This document shows, in pieces, positions 12,280 through 17,867 of a stretch of DNA of 17,867 bases; the stretch's first letter is position 1, and every line of letters starts with the position of its first letter. The notes beneath the pieces are model-generated. The model was not told the DNA's origin, ran no database searches, and worked only from the letters and a program-made list of their open reading frames with translations. The position numbers and the translations under genes are program-made. The DNA is from RGIG6353 sp045653035 (GTDB lineage: Bacteria > Bacillota > Clostridia > Oscillospirales > SIG627): NCBI GenBank assembly GCA_045653035.1, contig JAZOLO010000017.1, positions 1 to 17,867 on the forward strand, in the 5' to 3' direction.

Positions 12280-15078
12280 TTACCAAATAGTTACAATGCC
12301 GTTGACGTAGTGCCAGTAGCGTCCGTTTTCGGTGGGGGCTGTTTCGGAGTACCATATAACGCTATTTGAAAGTGCGTTGACGTCTGAAAGGTTTCTGTCC
12401 TTTACCCATTCCTCTCTTGTGCCCTCGTAAATGGTTTCTGCAATTCCTGTATTCCTAAAGGTGTCGTTTGAAACGTAGGGGCAGTTTTTGGGGATGAAGA
12501 GTCTATTTATAGTGGTGTTTGCAAAGGCGATAGACTCAATAGAGGTAAGGTTATTTGAAAGCTTTACTTCCTCGACGAGAGGTCTGTTGGCAAAAGCACC
12601 CCAGCCGATAACGGTAATGCCATCGTGGAGAGTTACCTTTTTGACGGTGGGAATATATGTGAAGGAGTAGGTATCTATTTTGGTAATGCTTTCGGGAACT
12701 GTTATTTCAAGCGGAAGTACACCGTCGATGTAAACAGGGCGGTCCTTGTCAACGAAGGAATAGTCAAAGCTCAGGGTGAGCCAGCCCTCAACGCCTTTAG
12801 TGTAATAAAGCTCAAAAGCTTCATTTGCCATGGTGAAGACACCTGCGTCAAAGCGTGTATCCACTGAGTTTACAGTTGCTTTTTTCAGGGTTTTGCTTGT
12901 GTTGAATGCACTCTGTCCAACATAAGTTACATTTTCGGGGATAGTTACCTCTTCAAGCGCTGTGAGGTGGAAAGCACCTATTCCAATCCTTTCAAGAGTG
13001 GAGGGGAACGTTATGCTCTTAAGGCTCTGACACATATCGAAGGCATAGTCTCCGATAATCTCAACGCCCTCGGGAATAACAACTGAGGTGAGCTTTGTAT
13101 GCTCAAAGGCTCTGTCTTCAATAACCTTGAGTCCTTCGGGAAGTGTTATGCTTTCAAGAGCACGGCAGCCTGAGAAGGTATTCCTTGTAATAACGGTAAT
13201 GGGTGCTTCTATAACAATAGTTTTTATTACTTCGTTAGATTTAAAGGTGTAGCGGTCAATATAGACAATAGTTTCACCGCTGGGACTCTTTTCGGGAATT
13301 ACAACGTTTGCCTCTGTGTATTCAACTGTAGGAATTCTTCCTATACGGCAGGTGCCGTCGCCGTTTGAGGTGTAGCGGAAGCCTGTTTCAAAATCGTACA
13401 AGGTGTCCGACTGAAACTTGATGCTTGCACCGCCCAGTACATCATCGCCACCTGTTCCGCACTTTTCAAGCCATTCGCTCTGCGTGCCGTTGTAATAAAC
13501 AGTTGCGGTTTCGGGGATACCAACGGAGTTTATTCCGGTGTTAGCCGAGATATAGAGAGAGGTCATGGCAGGGCAGTTTTCAAAGAGATGCGACAGTGAA
13601 TAGAGTGTGTCGGGAAGACGTACAGTTGTGAGCGCCGTACAATCCTTAAAGGTATCTGCTCCGATTTCGGACACGCTCTGGGGAAAGGCTACCGAAGAAA
13701 GTGAGGTACATTCCTTGAATACGTCGGTGCCCAGAACATCGAGTCTTTCGTTGAAATTTATCTCGGAGAGTGCGAAGCATCTTGCAAAAGAGGCGTTACC
13801 TACGGTCTTAAGGTTCTTACCGAAGGTTATTTTTGTCATCGACGAGCACTTTTCAAAGGAGCTTGCACCTATCTTTTCAAGTGTGTCGGGGAGAGTTATC
13901 TCTCTTACTGACTCACAGAAGAAGAAGGCGGCATCATCAATGGATTTGAGCCCATCGGCAAAGCTTATAGTCTGAACCGCCTTACACATTCTGAAGGCGT
14001 AATGCTTTATCTTTTCAAGGGAGGTGGGGAAAGCAAGGGAGCGAAGTGAGGTACACTCGTCAAATGCAAATTCGCCAATTTCACGAAGTCCCTCGGAGAA
14101 TTTAATCGAGAGAAGGGAAGAACAGCCCTGAAAAGCGTACTTTCCAATCTTTTCAACTCCTGCGGGAATACTAATCTTTGTAAGTGACGAGCAGTTTTTG
14201 AAGGCTTCGTCGGGAATGTATTTAAGAGTGGAGGGGAGGGCTGCGTAGCGAAGATTTGAACTGTTTTTAAGGCTTACTGTGGTAACGCCCTCGTTTACGA
14301 AAATCGCTTCAAGAGTGGGGGAGGTGAAGTCCTTTGGAAGGTCAACTCCAACGGAGAGAACCTTAAGAGGATAGTTCTTGATGTCTGAGAAGTCGAAGTC
14401 CTGAACAGTTCTAGGAACGTTTATGTATTCAAGAGAGGTACAGCCCGCAAAGGCTTCCTTGCCGATGCTTGTAATACTTTCGGGAATTACAACTCTTTTA
14501 AGACTTGCGTTGTCCTTGAAGGCAGTAATGGCTATCTTGTCAACGGGCTTTCCGTTAAAGGTTTCGGGAATTATTACGGTGTCGCCTGAAACGCTTCCGA
14601 TACCTGCAACGTAGTAGGTCTTTCCGTCCTCGGTATTGAATTCAAGCTCACCCTCGCCCATTTCGGCATATACTGCTATAACGTAGAGGTTTTGCACCAT
14701 CTTCACGGGGAGCGTGTTTTTGTGGGTGATTATAGTGCCGTTTTCGTCGGTAAAGTAGAGAAAGGCTGATTTTTCTCGGTTCTCTGCAACTATCGTATAC
14801 TCCTCATCTGGCATGAGAGAGAGTGTATTCGTGCCGTTATCAAAGGTGATGCCTTCAACTGTAAGATTGTAGGTCATAGGCTCTTCGATAACAGGCTCGT
14901 CGGGTGTTACGGGCTCATCGGGCGTGTCGGGAGCGGACTGTCCCGCATTTTGTGGAGCGGAAACGTCCTCTGTTTTCTTATCGTTCTTGTCGTTTTCTTC
15001 TTCCTCTTTTTCACCTGCACAGGCAGTGAGAAGAAGACACAGTAAAAGTGTTATGGTGACTAAAAGAAACTTTTTCAT
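12280..15078 (-). CDS. Large surface lipoprotein with BspA-type leucine-rich repeats (LRR_5)
   Basis: A 932-residue exported protein. Residues 1-19 form a lipoprotein signal peptide (KKFLLVTITLLLCLLLTAC) with the lipidated Cys at 20. An acidic, low-complexity tether (about 21-67) contains the repeat TPDEPV. Residues ~165-530 and ~590-890 are two blocks of about 23-residue repeats of the form IPxxVxxIGxxAFxxCxSL. Between them, residues 523-590 carry YYNGTQSEW and a new module start (FRYTSNGDGTCRIGRI). The tail YSETAPTENGRYWHYVNG (910-927) resembles ends common in Firmicutes LRR_5 proteins. The ATG has AAAGGAG five bases upstream. The role is unknown; adhesion or extracellular binding is inferred from the family. 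No catalytic domain or sortase motif is visible. The neighbours do not point to a pathway. Confidence 0.92.
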   Translation of the reverse strand: MKKFLLVTITLLLCLLLTACAGEKEEEENDKNDKKTEDVSAPQNAGQSAPDTPDEPVTPDEPVIEEPMTYNLTVEGITFDNGTNTLSLMPDEEYTIVAENREKSAFLYFTDENGTIITHKNTLPVKMVQNLYVIAVYAEMGEGELEFNTEDGKTYYVAGIGSVSGDTVIIPETFNGKPVDKIAITAFKDNASLKRVVIPESITSIGKEAFAGCTSLEYINVPRTVQDFDFSDIKNYPLKVLSVGVDLPKDFTSPTLEAIFVNEGVTTVSLKNSSNLRYAALPSTLKYIPDEAFKNCSSLTKISIPAGVEKIGKYAFQGCSSLLSIKFSEGLREIGEFAFDECTSLRSLAFPTSLEKIKHYAFRMCKAVQTISFADGLKSIDDAAFFFCESVREITLPDTLEKIGASSFEKCSSMTKITFGKNLKTVGNASFARCFALSEINFNERLDVLGTDVFKECTSLSSVAFPQSVSEIGADTFKDCTALTTVRLPDTLYSLSHLFENCPAMTSLYISANTGINSVGIPETATVYYNGTQSEWLEKCGTGGDDVLGGASIKFQSDTLYDFETGFRYTSNGDGTCRIGRIPTVEYTEANVVIPEKSPSGETIVYIDRYTFKSNEVIKTIVIEAPITVITRNTFSGCRALESITLPEGLKVIEDRAFEHTKLTSVVIPEGVEIIGDYAFDMCQSLKSITFPSTLERIGIGAFHLTALEEVTIPENVTYVGQSAFNTSKTLKKATVNSVDTRFDAGVFTMANEAFELYYTKGVEGWLTLSFDYSFVDKDRPVYIDGVLPLEITVPESITKIDTYSFTYIPTVKKVTLHDGITVIGWGAFANRPLVEEVKLSNNLTSIESIAFANTTINRLFIPKNCPYVSNDTFRNTGIAETIYEGTREEWVKDRNLSDVNALSNSVIWYSETAPTENGRYWHYVNGIVTIW

Positions 15079-15107
15079 AAAAACTCCTTTGATGTTGATA
15101 TAAATTG

Positions 15108-15136
15108 ATTATACAATGGTGGGATTAAAAAATCAA
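15108..15136 (-). promoter_or_regulatory. Sigma-A-type promoter of the LRR lipoprotein gene
   Basis: On the minus strand TTGATT (15131-15136) and a perfect TATAAT (15108-15113) are 17 bases apart, about 30 bases before the ATG. The -35 box lies within one arm of the hairpin at 15128-15153. Confidence 0.8.
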
Positions 15137-15153
15137 GCGGAAGCTTGATTTTT
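15128..15153. repeat. 11-bp inverted repeat overlapping the lipoprotein promoter
   Basis: Arms AAAAATCAAGC and GCTTGATTTTT are perfect complements around a GGAA loop. The minus-strand TTGATT -35 box lies in the left arm, and a second TTGATT-like half lies in the right arm on the other strand. It could be an operator, or a terminator-like relic with A/T runs at both ends. Confidence 0.7.
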
Positions 15154-15183
15154 GTAATGAATATTGAAGAATGAATAAAGAAT

Positions 15184-15225
15184 AATTTCGGAAAATTTTG
15201 CTGAAAGCAAAATATAATTAAAATT
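15184..15225 (+). repeat. Partial or decayed copy of the intergenic repeat element
   Basis: AATTTCGG, AAATTTTGCTGAAAGCAAAA and a following TATAATTAAAATT block match the centres of the elements at 9233-9391 and 17566-17723. The head motif and outer arms are missing. It sits in the space between divergent promoters, unlike the full copies, which follow genes. The surrounding 15155-15183 is AT-rich with loose GAATGAATAAAGAAT-type repeats. Confidence 0.6.
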
Positions 15226-15253
15226 CAATAGAATTTGTAAGAGCAACTAAAAC

Positions 15254-15273
15254 TTTGTGACACTGTGCACAAA
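15254..15273. promoter_or_regulatory. Inverted repeat upstream of the metY promoter, possible operator
   Basis: TTTGTG (15254-15259) and CACAAA (15268-15273) flank eight bases. The element ends 12 bases before the -35 box. The placement suits an activator or repressor site, but I cannot name a regulator. Confidence 0.35.
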
Positions 15274-15285
15274 CTCTGAATTTTC

Positions 15286-15314
15286 TTGACATATATACAA
15301 AAATGTGCTAGTAT
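15286..15314 (+). promoter_or_regulatory. Sigma-A-type promoter of metY-metA
   Basis: A consensus TTGACA (15286-15291) and TAGTAT (15309-15314) are 17 bases apart. The transcript would start near 15321, leaving a leader of about 34 bases. That is too short for a SAM riboswitch or T-box. Confidence 0.8.
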
Positions 15315-15354
15315 TAAGCTAAAATCAGCAGTATTTTTACAAAGGAGAATTGAT

Positions 15355-16644
15355 GTGTCCAACTACAAAATAGAAACTAAATGTATACAGTCGGGTTATG
15401 TGCCCTCAAACGGTGAGCCAAGACAGGTACCTATAATTCAGAGCACCACCTTCAAATATGATACAAGCGAGGATATGGGTAAGCTTTTCGACCTTGAAGC
15501 AAGCGGATACTTTTATACCCGTCTCCAGAACCCCACCAACGATTATGTCGCGGCAAAGATTGCCGACCTTGAGGGCGGTACTGCCGCAATGCTTACCTCC
15601 TCGGGACAGGCGGCGAACTTCTACGCTGTATTCAATATTGCGTCGGCAGGCGACCACGTTGTTGCTTCCTCTACTATCTACGGCGGTACGTTCAACCTTT
15701 TCTCTGTTACGATGAAGAGAATGGGTATTGAGTTCACCTTCGTATCCCCTTATGCTACCGACGAGGAGCTTCAGGCGGCTTTCCGCCCTAACACAAAGGC
15801 TCTTTTCGGTGAAACTATCGCAAATCCTGCACTTACTGTTCTTGACATTGAGCGTTTCGCAAACATCGCTCACAAGAACGGTGTGCCTCTTATTATAGAC
15901 AATACCTTTGCAACTCCATATCTTTGCCGTCCTTTCGAGTTCGGTGCGGATATTGTAACTCACTCCACCACAAAGTATATGGACGGACACGGCTCTGGTG
16001 TTGGTGGATGTATCGTTGACAGCGGTAAATTCGACTGGACAAAGTATCCAGACAAGTTCCCCGGTCTTTGCACTCCCGACGACAGCTACCACGGCGTAAC
16101 CTACACCGAGCGTTTCGGTCTTGCAGGTGCATTCATTACCAAGGCAACGGCACAGCTCATGCGTGACTTCGGCTCTATCCAGTCACCTCAGAACGCATAT
16201 CTCTTGAACCTCGGTCTTGAAAGCCTTCACGTAAGAATGGAAAGACATTCCTCCAACGCTTTGAAGGTGGCAGAATTTCTTGAAAAGCATCCTATGATTT
16301 CGTGGGTTAAATACAGCGGACTTCCCTCTGACCGCGACTATCCTCTTGCACAGAAGTATCTTCCTCTCGGCTCTTGCGGAGTTGTAAGCTTCGGTGTTAA
16401 GGGCGGCAGAAAGGCGGCAGAAAGGTTCATGAAGAACCTCCGTCTTGCATCTATCGAAACTCACGTTGCAGATGCAAAGACGTGCTGTTTACACCCTGCT
16501 TCCGCAACTCACCGTCAGATGAACGATGCAGAGCTTGAAGCGGCAGGCGTTTCTCCCGACCTTGTAAGATATTCCTGCGGTATTGAGAATGCAGACGACC
16601 TTATTGCAGATATCGCACAGGCGCTTGAGAAGGCGGGTGCATAG
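15355..16644 (+). CDS. metY: O-acetylhomoserine aminocarboxypropyltransferase (O-acetylhomoserine sulfhydrylase)
   Basis: A PLP enzyme that joins O-acetyl-L-homoserine with sulfide to give homocysteine, the direct sulfhydrylation route to methionine. The 429 residues are the usual MetY length, longer than MetB or MetC (about 380-390). Visible family features are YTRLQNPTNDYVAAKIADLEGG, TSSGQAANFY, IYGGTFNLF, the PLP Asp in PLIIDNTFATPYL (182) and VTHSTTKYMDGHGSGVGG with the Schiff-base lysine at 207. The start is the GTG at 15355, with AAAGGAG seven bases upstream. Frames opening further upstream begin inside the promoter. It is followed two bases later by metA, whose product makes its substrate. 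Confidence 0.95.
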   Translation: MSNYKIETKCIQSGYVPSNGEPRQVPIIQSTTFKYDTSEDMGKLFDLEASGYFYTRLQNPTNDYVAAKIADLEGGTAAMLTSSGQAANFYAVFNIASAGDHVVASSTIYGGTFNLFSVTMKRMGIEFTFVSPYATDEELQAAFRPNTKALFGETIANPALTVLDIERFANIAHKNGVPLIIDNTFATPYLCRPFEFGADIVTHSTTKYMDGHGSGVGGCIVDSGKFDWTKYPDKFPGLCTPDDSYHGVTYTERFGLAGAFITKATAQLMRDFGSIQSPQNAYLLNLGLESLHVRMERHSSNALKVAEFLEKHPMISWVKYSGLPSDRDYPLAQKYLPLGSCGVVSFGVKGGRKAAERFMKNLRLASIETHVADAKTCCLHPASATHRQMNDAELEAAGVSPDLVRYSCGIENADDLIADIAQALEKAGA

Positions 16645-16646
16645 TA

Positions 16647-17561
16647 ATGCCCATCAGAATACCAAATTCTCTGCCTGCAACTCAGACGCTCATTGACGAA
16701 AACATCTTCGTGATGACCGAAACGAGAGCGCTGACACAGGATATAAGACCCCTTCAGATTTTGCTTCTCAATCTCATGCCTACAAAGATAGTTACCGAAA
16801 CACAGTTTGCAAGACTCCTCGGTAATACTCCCTTGCAGGTAGAGCTTGAATTTTTGCAGACAGCAAGTCATAAGGCGACGCATACCTCTGCCGACCATCT
16901 CCTCGCCTTTTACAAGGTGTTCGACGAGATAAAGGATAAGAAGTATGACGGTATGATTATAACGGGCGCGCCCGTAGAGCTCCTACCCTTTGAGGAGGTA
17001 GACTACTGGAAAGAGCTTTGTGAAATTATGGAATGGTCCAAGACTCACGTAACAAGCACTCTCCATATATGCTGGGGTGCACAGGCTGGTCTTTATTATC
17101 ATTTCGGTATTGACAAAAAGCCTCTTCCCGAAAAAATGTTCGGCGTATTTCCTCACCGAGTGGCACACAAAAACGCTATTCTTTTCCGTGGCTTTGACGA
17201 TGAATTTCTCGTTCCCCATTCCCGTCATACAACCGTTGACGTTGAGGACGTGAGACGTGACTCAAGACTCAAAATTCTCTCCCTTTCTGACAAGGCAGGA
17301 CTTCACTGCTGTATGACCGATGGCGGACGCCAGATTTTCGTTACAGGCCACTCGGAGTACGACCCCGATACTCTTAAGAACGAGTATTTCCGTGACAAGA
17401 ACGCAGGACTTCCCATCAAGGTGCCTGAAAACTACTTCCCTCACGATGACGATACTCTTGCACCCATCGTCAAATGGCGTTCCCATGCAAATCTTCTTTT
17501 TTCAAACTGGCTGAACTACTTCGTATATCAGACCACACCTTATGACATCAATCAAATATAA
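16647..17561 (+). CDS. metA: Homoserine O-acetyltransferase (MetA family)
   Basis: Activates homoserine by acylation at the start of the methionine branch. The 304 residues are the standard MetA length and align without gaps to the known numbering: catalytic Cys142 in ICWGAQAG, and His235 and Glu237 in TGHSEYD. Residue 111 is Glu (ITGAPVELL). In this family Glu111 marks acetyl-CoA use and Gly111 marks succinyl-CoA use, so this is predicted to be an acetyltransferase despite frequent annotation as a succinyltransferase. That agrees with the adjacent metY, which uses O-acetylhomoserine. The ATG lies two bases after the metY TAG. No strong ribosome site is visible (AAGGCGGG about 10-13 bases away), so translation probably depends on coupling. 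The stop is followed by the repeat-element head after four bases. Confidence 0.95.
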   Translation: MPIRIPNSLPATQTLIDENIFVMTETRALTQDIRPLQILLLNLMPTKIVTETQFARLLGNTPLQVELEFLQTASHKATHTSADHLLAFYKVFDEIKDKKYDGMIITGAPVELLPFEEVDYWKELCEIMEWSKTHVTSTLHICWGAQAGLYYHFGIDKKPLPEKMFGVFPHRVAHKNAILFRGFDDEFLVPHSRHTTVDVEDVRRDSRLKILSLSDKAGLHCCMTDGGRQIFVTGHSEYDPDTLKNEYFRDKNAGLPIKVPENYFPHDDDTLAPIVKWRSHANLLFSNWLNYFVYQTTPYDINQI

Positions 17562-17565
17562 GATA

Positions 17566-17723
17566 GATATTTTGGTTAAAAACGAAAACTTTATAAATTA
17601 GAAATTAGAAGTTACAAATTAGAAATTTCGGCAAATTTTGCTTTATCAAAATTATAATTGATTGTAATTTTGGCAAAGACAAAATATCCACAATTTCTCA
17701 TTTCTCATTTAACATTTCTAATT
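17566..17723 (+). repeat. Intergenic AT-rich repeat element, copy C
   Basis: This 158-base copy matches copy A (9233-9391, opposite strand) from the GATATTTTGGTT head to the final TTTCTAATT. The inner stem-loop arms differ: AATTTTGCTTTATCAAAATT here, AATTTTGCTGAAAGCAAAAT in copy A. The copies therefore vary in loops while keeping order and length. It runs directly into the terminator-bearing element. Confidence 0.85.
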
Positions 17724-17807
17724 CCCCAAACTCTCTTTTTAAAAACTTTTATTATAGTTTTGGGGAGAGTCAAAGAGAGGGGGATTTTTTGAAAATCTCC
17801 CTCTCTT
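17724..17807. repeat. Terminator-bearing intergenic element, copy 2
   Basis: It contains ACTCTCTTTT, TAAAAA, the 17-base TATAGTTTTGGGGAGAG (17753-17769) and the terminal hairpin, in the same order as 12151-12262 but without the central inserted hairpin. CCCCAAAC near its start can pair with GTTTTGGGG. Confidence 0.8.
17773..17807. terminator. Hairpin between convergent metA and the following minus-strand gene
   Basis: Arms AAGAGAGGGGGATTTT (17773-17788) and AAAATCTCCCTCTCTT (17792-17807) pair over 16 positions, with one G-T wobble in the plus-strand RNA and a TTG loop. It is a likely terminator for one or both converging genes. The trailing T-run is weak on either strand. Confidence 0.6.
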
Positions 17808-17813
17808 AAAAAA

Positions 17814-17867
17814 TCAAAATATAACTTCATACTCCATTCTCTCCACGTCTACTTTTACTATCACCGA
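17814..17867 (-). CDS. C-terminal fragment of an unidentified protein
   Basis: From the window edge the minus strand reads SVIVKVDVERMEYEVIF followed by TGA, 17 residues in all. The case for a real gene end rests on sensible codons, the hairpin just beyond the stop and the convergent arrangement with metA. The fragment is too short to identify; its alternating valine pattern suggests a terminal beta strand. Confidence 0.5.
   Translation of the reverse strand, partial: SVIVKVDVERMEYEVIF

Noticed and set aside
15286..15354. Longer N-terminus for MetY from a TTG at 15286
   Set aside because: That TTG is the first half of the TTGACA promoter box, so it would not be transcribed. The GTG at 15355 has a strong ribosome site.
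15406..16092. Minus-strand open frame of 228 codons inside metY
   Set aside because: It is an antisense shadow of metY, whose PLP site and family motifs lie on the plus strand here.

Overview
The window looks like chromosomal DNA from a low- to mid-GC Firmicute of the class Clostridia, probably an uncultured gut or rumen Oscillospiraceae/Lachnospiraceae-type organism. This is an inference from several signs: strong AGGAGG-type ribosome binding sites, TTGACA/TATAAT promoters with 16-17 base spacers, a glycogen operon with the Firmicutes-type GlgC plus GlgD pair, an acetyl-CoA-type MetA paired with MetY, and a lipoprotein built of BspA-type leucine-rich repeats. I see no rRNA, tRNA, CRISPR array, transposase or phage gene.

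Layout. Positions 1-9112 (minus strand) hold a compact glycogen operon in the order glgB-glgC-glgD-glgA-glgP, followed by a glycoside hydrolase family 13 protein cut by the window edge. Junctions are tight (2 bases, 0 bases, ATGA overlap, 20-base overlap), so the genes are probably co-transcribed and translationally coupled. GlgC/GlgD make ADP-glucose, GlgA extends the chain, GlgB branches it, GlgP releases glucose-1-phosphate, and the GH13 protein would be expected to trim or hydrolyse the polymer. However, the GH13 protein appears to lack both catalytic carboxylates. Positions 9113-9396 are a gene-free stretch with a terminator-like hairpin, a weak candidate promoter for glgB and a 159-base repeat element. 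Positions 9397-10761 (minus) encode an FAD-dependent dehydrogenase with a four-cysteine cluster. It is divergent from a class I/II aminotransferase at 10915-12096 (plus), with clear back-to-back promoters. Positions 12097-12279 are a dense cluster of hairpins between convergent genes. Positions 12280-15078 (minus) encode a large LRR_5 surface lipoprotein. Positions 15079-15354 hold the divergent promoters of that gene and of the methionine operon. Positions 15355-17561 (plus) are metY-metA, making O-acetylhomoserine and converting it with sulfide to homocysteine. Positions 17562-17813 carry further repeats, and a 17-residue tail of another minus-strand gene closes the window.

The coding content is mostly ordinary metabolism. 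The two most notable observations are (1) the GH13 protein with Asn in place of the nucleophile and Gly in place of the general acid, and (2) a modular intergenic repeat system. In that system a shared head motif GATATTTTGGTT begins 4-5 bases after the stop codon of three unrelated genes on both strands, and is followed by interchangeable bodies (a 159-base AT-rich stem-loop element, a perfect 38-base palindrome, and a terminator-bearing element that occurs twice, once with an extra hairpin inserted).
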